Positions 59,468 to 64,000 of a DNA stretch of 64,000 nt are shown one piece after another. Source of the DNA: Bacteroidaceae bacterium (GTDB lineage Bacteria > Bacteroidota > Bacteroidia > Bacteroidales > Bacteroidaceae). Under the pieces are notes generated by a model. It did no database searches and was not told the origin of the DNA. It worked only from the letters and a program-made list of their open reading frames with translations. The translations under genes were made by a program, and so were the position numbers. The stretch lies in assembly GCA_017483765.1 (NCBI GenBank), contig JAFUVE010000006.1:19138-83137 (forward strand). The letters run 5' to 3'. How positions within the stretch are numbered: the stretch's first letter is position 1; each line of letters opens with the position of its first letter.

Positions 59468-59546
59468 GGTGAATAGAACATTTAGGGGCGTCTTGGATTA
59501 TTATATATGCAAAATTAAGCATAATTTCCGAAACTTCCAATTTTTG

Positions 59547-59578
59547 TTTGCGAATTTCAGGGAGAATGGCTATATTTG
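59547..59578 (+). promoter_or_regulatory. Promoter of the kinase-LRR gene
   Basis: TTTG (59547-59550), 20 bp, then TATATTTG (59571-59578): an exact match to the Bacteroidetes consensus. The start codon at 59588 is only 9 bp after the -7 box, so the mRNA has a leader of a few nucleotides or none. Confidence 0.85.
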
Positions 59579-59587
59579 CAACCAATT

Positions 59588-61441
59588 ATGAACGACAACT
59601 TCAATATCCAGGACGCCGACTCATCCAATTCCGGATATCTCCACGACTCCTTTGAGGGAATCAGACGGAATTTCACGGACATGGAGCAACTCTCTGTGTC
59701 CCAGACCAACATTCTCTTACGTGCCAAGCGGTACGGACGCTGGTGGATGCTCAAGGGACTGACGCCACGGGCGGCTGAGGATGCCGCATGCCGGCAGATG
59801 CTGCGCAAGGAGTTTGAGACCCTCATGCAGTTGCAGCATCCCAACATCGTCAATGTTCAGGGGCTCGAGCGTGTGGAAGGGGTGGGGAACTGCATCGTCA
59901 TGGAATATGTCGACGGACTGCCACTCTCTCAGACGGCCCTCACCGAAAAGCAGAAGCCAAGAGTCGTCGACGAGTTGCTCTCGGCCGTCGCATACTGCCA
60001 TTCCATGGGCATCGTACACCGCGACCTCAAGCCGTCAAACATCATGATCACACGGAACGGGGAGCATGTCAAGCTCATCGACTTCGGACTGGCTGACTCC
60101 GACAGCAGTGCGGTGCTCAAGCAGCCGGCGGGAACGCCAAAATATATGTCGCCAGAGCAGGCCGTGTCGCATCAGGCAGACGTGCGAAACGACATCTACA
60201 GCATCGGGGTCATCCTCGAGAAGATGGACCTCGGCAAGCGTTACAGGAACATTGTCCACAGATGTAAGCTGCCCATTGAGCAGCGGTATCAGTCCGTGGA
60301 GAATCTCCAGGAGGATATAGCCAAATTGCGTGCGTCCGGCACAAGGAACTTGATGCTGGGGATGGCGGCTGCCATCGCCGTTCTGGTTGGACTTGTGCTT
60401 TTCTTGCTGATGAGAGGCGGCGGTCTGAACGGAAAAGAGCAGGGGAGGGCAGGCATTGTCTCGCTCGACACCGTGCCGGAGGGAAACATCTCCTTCGCCG
60501 ACCAGCGGGTGAAGGCGTTGTGCCTGGCGAATTGGGACACCGACAACGACGGGGAGCTGAGTTTCAAGGAGGCGGCCTCCGTAGATGCGTTGGAGAATGT
60601 TTTTCATGGAAACAACGATATCAAGTCTTTCGATGAGTTTCAGTATTTCATCGGACTCGAGCTGATCGGGAGAAGCGCGTTCAACAAATGCAAAGGACTG
60701 GAGCGCATCAAGCTGCCGCCGCAGATCACCCGCATCGAGAACTATGCCTTTCTCTCATGTGCCAACCTGAAGAAAATCGAGTTTCCAAGCCATTTGGAAG
60801 TCATAGGAGAATATTCGTTCAGTGAATGTAACAGCCTGGAGGAGGTCAACTTCCCTAACTCGCTGATGAAGATGGGATTCAGTGCCTTCGCGGATTGCAA
60901 GGGACTGAAGCATATCCGTTTCAACCATTCTGTACCGGTCCCCAGATGGGCCTTCTCCGGGTGTGAGAATGTGCTGACACTCGACTTGGGCGACCGGATG
61001 GATGATATCGGCAATGGCGGCTTCTTTGAATGCAAGAAACTGAGGAAAGTGGTCATACCGCCTTCGGTCAAGACGATTGGGGAAGATGCGTTCCATAACT
61101 GCTATCAGCTGCGGGAGGTCTATGTGGGTGACAGCGTCAAGTCCATAGGCTCTGCTGCCTTCTGGGGGACTAGCAACTTGAGGGTCATCAGTCTGCCGTC
61201 CTTGGATATACTCAAGGCCAAAGACATTTTCTTCACGAATCAGGAATTCGGCAACACATCGCTGAATTACGGCGGCATATCGTTGCTCGACACCATCATC
61301 GTCCGCACGGGTGGACCAGGCGACAAGAATTACAATGACTACTTCGAGAGAGTGAATAAGAACTGCCATTTTCTCGTGCCCCCAGGCACCGCCTCCGACT
61401 ACCGCTCAAAAGGCTATCCAAACGTACAGGAACACCAGTAA
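59588..61441 (+). CDS. Receptor-like Ser/Thr kinase with EF-hand-like and LRR segments
   Basis: The start is ATG 59588 (MNDNFNIQDADSSN); an upstream TTG lies in the -7 box. The 617-residue protein has an N-terminal Hanks-type kinase: WMLKGL with catalytic Lys56, KEFETLMQLQHPNIV with Glu75, HRDLKPSN at 144-151, DFG at 165-167, YMSPEQ near 190. No GxGxxG loop is seen, but other catalytic residues are intact. One transmembrane helix follows at 255-276. The outer part starts with an EF-hand-like loop DTDNDGELSFKE (317-328) and then about eight BspA-type LRR_5 repeats (GRSAFNKCKGLERIKLPPQI, SCANLKKIEFPSHLEVIGEYSFSEC). The protein looks like a bacterial receptor kinase with a periplasmic or surface sensor. 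Confidence 0.9.
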   Translation: MNDNFNIQDADSSNSGYLHDSFEGIRRNFTDMEQLSVSQTNILLRAKRYGRWWMLKGLTPRAAEDAACRQMLRKEFETLMQLQHPNIVNVQGLERVEGVGNCIVMEYVDGLPLSQTALTEKQKPRVVDELLSAVAYCHSMGIVHRDLKPSNIMITRNGEHVKLIDFGLADSDSSAVLKQPAGTPKYMSPEQAVSHQADVRNDIYSIGVILEKMDLGKRYRNIVHRCKLPIEQRYQSVENLQEDIAKLRASGTRNLMLGMAAAIAVLVGLVLFLLMRGGGLNGKEQGRAGIVSLDTVPEGNISFADQRVKALCLANWDTDNDGELSFKEAASVDALENVFHGNNDIKSFDEFQYFIGLELIGRSAFNKCKGLERIKLPPQITRIENYAFLSCANLKKIEFPSHLEVIGEYSFSECNSLEEVNFPNSLMKMGFSAFADCKGLKHIRFNHSVPVPRWAFSGCENVLTLDLGDRMDDIGNGGFFECKKLRKVVIPPSVKTIGEDAFHNCYQLREVYVGDSVKSIGSAAFWGTSNLRVISLPSLDILKAKDIFFTNQEFGNTSLNYGGISLLDTIIVRTGGPGDKNYNDYFERVNKNCHFLVPPGTASDYRSKGYPNVQEHQ

Positions 61442-61471
61442 AAAACGCCGCTCCCGTTCGTACCCCCCGTG

Positions 61472-61578
61472 TAGGAGGTGAAAAATCCGTTTTTACACGC
61501 ACAACGCCCCTGACCTGTACCGAGCCCATCCCCGAACCTCCCCCGCTTAGGAGGTGAAAAATCCGTTTTTACACGCAC
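61472..61578. repeat. 31-bp direct repeat, two copies
   Basis: 61472-61502 and 61548-61578 are identical over 31 bp (starting TAGGAGGTGAAAAATCCG), 76 bp apart, in C-rich surroundings. Between 61603 and 61630 lies a decayed palindrome GTAGAGATGTCC...GACGTCTCC of the GAGACGCCCC family. Nothing else recognised in 61442-61660. Confidence 0.85.
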
Positions 61579-61666
61579 CCACGCCCCCGTTCCACACCCC
61601 GTTGTAGAGATGTCCATATATGACGTCTCCCCCGAAACCGTACTGAAACCCATCCACACTGGGGTT

Positions 61667-61710
61667 GTGGACGTCCCCGTCCGCACGAACGACCAGCGAA
61701 GCACGGTCAA
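61667..61710. repeat. Copy of the dispersed GTGG-CGTC...GCGAAGCACGGTCAA repeat
   Basis: 44 bp with GTGGACGTCCCCGTCCGCAC and GAACGACCAGCGAAGCACGG, matching 58812-58854 with a few changes. Confidence 0.8.
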
Positions 61711-61803
61711 ATATACGTCTCCGTCCATCGAAACACCCTGGTTATGGTTCCGTTTTTTTATTTTTCTTATCTTCTTTTAATCCCCATCACCAAAGTAAAT
61801 AAA

Positions 61804-61857
61804 TTTTTCATTTTTCATTCTTCATTCTTCATTCTTTACTTTTCACTATTCACTTAA
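61804..61857. repeat. TTCATTCTTCATTC-type repeat with a TTAAGTGAA end
   Basis: Low-complexity TTCATT words ending ACTATTCACTTAA; read on the minus strand it begins TTAAGTGAATAGTG like the elements at 24665 and 58865, but no gene ends here. Confidence 0.7.
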
Positions 61858-61968
61858 CCATCTCTTCACTTTATTTTTCTTTTACAAATTATCAGAACTG
61901 AAACAGCCCAAAATTCCTCAATTCTGAAAATCTTTGTGGTCCATAAGGCTTAAATCATTTTTTTTGTG

Positions 61969-61976
61969 TATATTTG
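61969..61976 (+). promoter_or_regulatory. -7 promoter box of the ATPase-nuclease gene
   Basis: TATATTTG, 19 bp before the start codon at 61996. A longer frame start at 61966 overlaps this box, so 61996 is the better start. Confidence 0.6.
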
Positions 61977-61995
61977 CACAAAACTAAAATGCCCT

Positions 61996-63600
61996 ATGGA
62001 AGAAAGAACCTTTAACACGGCAGGGCCGCAGAAGCCAAAACTGCATTATTCCATCGAACCTCTTAGCCGTTTTGACCTGGATGACATACTGATGCTTATC
62101 CGTCAGGAACGGTATTTCGTGTTGCATGCTCCACGGCAGACTGGCAAGACATCGTGTCTGCTCGCCTTGCGTGACTACCTGAACAAGGAGGGTAAATATC
62201 TGGCTGTCTATGCAAACGTGGAGGGTGGACAGGCCTCCCGTAACGACAAGGACACCGTGATCCGCTCAACCGTTGATACCCTGATGGGGGAATATCGTCT
62301 GATAGCCAAAGACGACAAGGCTGACAAGGCGCGGATTTCCGCGATGGAACTTAGCACGGACTCAGTATTGACCCAGTTCCTTTCCTTATGGTGTCAGTCA
62401 TTGGACAAACCATTGGTCCTCCTTATCGACGAGATTGACTCGCTGGTGGGCGACAGCCTGGTGAGTGTGCTCCGCCAGCTCCGGTCCGGCTATGCCAACC
62501 GTCCGGCTGCTTTCCCCCAGTCGGTCATACTGTGCGGTGTACGTGATGTGCGCGACTACCGCATCGTGCTGTCCAACCAGGACATCGTGACGGGTGGCTC
62601 TGCGTTCAACATCAAGGCAAAGTCTCTCCGGCTGGGCAACTTCTCCAAGGATAATATACACGAGCTCTTTATGCAGCACACCCGTGAAACCGGTCAGGTG
62701 TTCGATGAAGACTGCTTTCCAATTATATGGTCTGCCACCGAGGGCCAGCCATGGCTGGTGAACGCCATCGGACTTGAGGTTACCTACAACATACGCGAGA
62801 ACCGCGACCGCTCTGTGCGCATCACCCCTGATATGGTTGAGCGTGCGATAGAGAACATCATCTACCGCCGCGACACACATATCGACATCCTGATAAATAT
62901 CCTGAAGGAGGACCGCGTGAAACGCGTGATACAGCCGATGCTCACCAACAGCGACGACGCGGAGGACGGTAATATTCCCTCCGACGATATACAATATGTG
63001 GAGGACATGGGGCTGATCAAGTGTGAGCGCGGCAAAGCTATCCGTATTTCAAACAATATCTACCGTGAGATTATCCCGCGCGAATTGACATGGAGCACGC
63101 AGCGAATGATGACACAACAGCCTCTGTGGTATATGAACCCCGACAACAGCATCAACATGGAGAAGCTGCTTCTGGACTTCCAGCAGTTCTTCCGCCAGAA
63201 TGCCGACAGCTGGATTGGCTCATTCGACTATGCGGAGGCCGGTCCTCAGCTGCTGCTGCAGGCGTTCCTGCAGTGCATCGTCAACGGAGGCGGCTATATC
63301 GACCGCGAGTACGGGCTTGGACGCCGACGCACCGACCTGCTCATCCGAAAGCCCCTGACGGACGGCTACGGCGGACCAGTCCAGCGCGTGGTGCTGGAGC
63401 TGAAAATCCGGCGCGGCGCATTGGAAACTGTCATAGCGGAGGGTCTGGAGCAGACTTTCGCCTATATGGACCTGTGCGGCTCAGTTGACGAGGGCCATCT
63501 CATCATTTTCGACCGCTCAGGCGAAAAGTCATGGGACGAGCGCATCTGGCATGAGCGCCGTTCGTTTGCAGGAAGGGACATCATGGTGTGGGGAATGTGA
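61996..63600 (+). CDS. P-loop ATPase with C-terminal PD-(D/E)XK nuclease-like domain
   Basis: The start is the ATG at 61996 (MEERTFNTAGPQKPKLHYSI), after the -7 box at 61969-61976. The 534-residue protein has Walker A in LHAPRQTGKTS (43-53), Walker B in LVLLIDEIDSLVGD, and a sensor-like GVRDVRDYRIVLSN. The C-terminal part has YGLGRRRTDLLIRKPLTDG then RVVLELKIRRGALE, the D...E-x-K pattern of PD-(D/E)XK nucleases. This is the AAA-ATPase/nuclease type frequent in Bacteroidales; it differs from the DUF234 proteins in sequence but has the same domain order. The function is unknown; mobile-element or phage defence has been suggested for similar fusions. It stands alone. Confidence 0.85.
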   Translation: MEERTFNTAGPQKPKLHYSIEPLSRFDLDDILMLIRQERYFVLHAPRQTGKTSCLLALRDYLNKEGKYLAVYANVEGGQASRNDKDTVIRSTVDTLMGEYRLIAKDDKADKARISAMELSTDSVLTQFLSLWCQSLDKPLVLLIDEIDSLVGDSLVSVLRQLRSGYANRPAAFPQSVILCGVRDVRDYRIVLSNQDIVTGGSAFNIKAKSLRLGNFSKDNIHELFMQHTRETGQVFDEDCFPIIWSATEGQPWLVNAIGLEVTYNIRENRDRSVRITPDMVERAIENIIYRRDTHIDILINILKEDRVKRVIQPMLTNSDDAEDGNIPSDDIQYVEDMGLIKCERGKAIRISNNIYREIIPRELTWSTQRMMTQQPLWYMNPDNSINMEKLLLDFQQFFRQNADSWIGSFDYAEAGPQLLLQAFLQCIVNGGGYIDREYGLGRRRTDLLIRKPLTDGYGGPVQRVVLELKIRRGALETVIAEGLEQTFAYMDLCGSVDEGHLIIFDRSGEKSWDERIWHERRSFAGRDIMVWGM

Positions 63601-64000
63601 TTTTAGGAGCGTCTCCCAGAACCCCATCCCCAAAACGCTCCCGAAACGTACACCCTTTAGGAGCGAGATTCTGGAGCAGCGAGCGAAACGCCAAGCTTGC
63701 TTGTGCTTTTCCGAGTCGTGACAGAATCCTACGAAGAGAAATTATCTGAACTTTGAGCACCCACGCTCCTGATTCGTACCGAACCCCATCTAGCTCATCT
63801 AGAATATCTAGCTCATATAGAAAGTCTAGCCCATCCCCAAACTAACTAAAATTCTTCATTCTTCACTCTTCATTCTTCATTTTTCACTTAAAATCCCCTC
63901 CGCATGGTTTTTCTTGAGCGAAGCGTTTTTTCTCCGTAACGCAGTGGAGGACTTTTTATTGAGTTTTGTCAGCACGAAGTGCCGTCGTTGATGTCGTGTC
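63601..64000. other. Intergenic region with several repeats up to the right edge
   Basis: No gene seen. 63663-63735 is the inverted partner of the repeat at 2505-2580. 63789-63833 has five 9-bp units (TCTAGCTCA, TCTAGAATA, TCTAGCTCA, TATAGAAAG, TCTAGCCCA). 63854-63890 is a TTCATTCTTCACTC-type element ending CACTTAA. 63898-63950 has CTCCGCATGG, GAGCGAAGCG and CGCAGTGGAG words. The last 50 bp give no readable gene. Confidence 0.5.

Noticed and set aside
59576-59587. TTG start of the receptor kinase
   Set aside because: The TTG is part of the -7 box TATATTTG, so it cannot be in the mRNA.

Overview
The window looks like a chromosomal segment of a Bacteroidales bacterium, most likely Prevotella or a close relative. 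Support from the sequence: a MurF-alanine racemase fusion, a GSCFA protein, OmpA, PL11 and GH9 secreted carbohydrate enzymes, many Cys-anchored lipoproteins, A-rich leaders without Shine-Dalgarno sites, and many promoters of the Bacteroidetes type (-7 box TAnnTTTG, in several cases with TTTG about 20 bp upstream). No rRNA, tRNA or CRISPR array was seen.

Layout. 0-5 kb: a WG-repeat protein cut by the left edge, an outer membrane barrel protein, and a RloA/RloB ATPase-TOPRIM defence pair. 5.7-9.6 kb: WYL regulator, GH9 cellulase-like enzyme, PdxB. 9.7-15.8 kb: a probable six-gene minus-strand operon: ECF sigma, a dual-membrane-spanning anti-sigma/barrel fusion, a lipoprotein serpin, a lipoprotein PI-PLC-like protein and two small lipoproteins, with 9-bp tandem arrays in three of its spacers. 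16-19 kb: a DUF234 ATPase with promoter palindromes and a HigBA pair. 19-21 kb: groES-groEL. 21-23 kb: a second ECF sigma with a zinc-finger anti-sigma. 23-30 kb: tyrS, kinase-CYTH fusion, murF-alr, GSCFA. 30-37.6 kb: an AT-rich accessory stretch with a second DUF234 ATPase enclosed by eight 44-bp palindromes, an AbiE pair, a lipoprotein behind an attenuator-like leader, a decayed surface protein, and a dockerin-like protein with three repeats of the same domain. 38-48 kb: B3/B4 protein, three-domain TonB-like protein, DUF3467, PatB/MalY, DUF3737, MATE pump, a 17-residue-repeat protein, a secreted unknown, OmpA. 47.8-54 kb: acetyltransferase, then parE, coaD, an S41 protease and ybeY. 53.9-63.6 kb: a third ATPase with operator-like palindromes, PL11 lyase, threonine aldolase, a small unknown protein, a receptor-like Ser/Thr kinase with EF-hand-like and LRR segments, and an ATPase with a C-terminal nuclease motif.

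The best leads for new biology are (1) P-loop ATPase/PD-(D/E)XK genes that each carry private palindromes at their promoter, the clearest being the DUF234 ATPase at 30.2-31.7 kb with five palindromes on one side and three on the other; (2) the kinase-TM-EF-hand-LRR protein; (3) the sigma/dual-membrane anti-sigma operon that also encodes a serpin and a phosphodiesterase; and (4) several families of short intergenic repeats, including a 9-bp-period family in ten spacers and a palindrome that supplies stop codons.

Family names come from recognising sequence motifs by eye. No database search or folding program was run, so coordinates are firm but family assignments carry the stated confidence.
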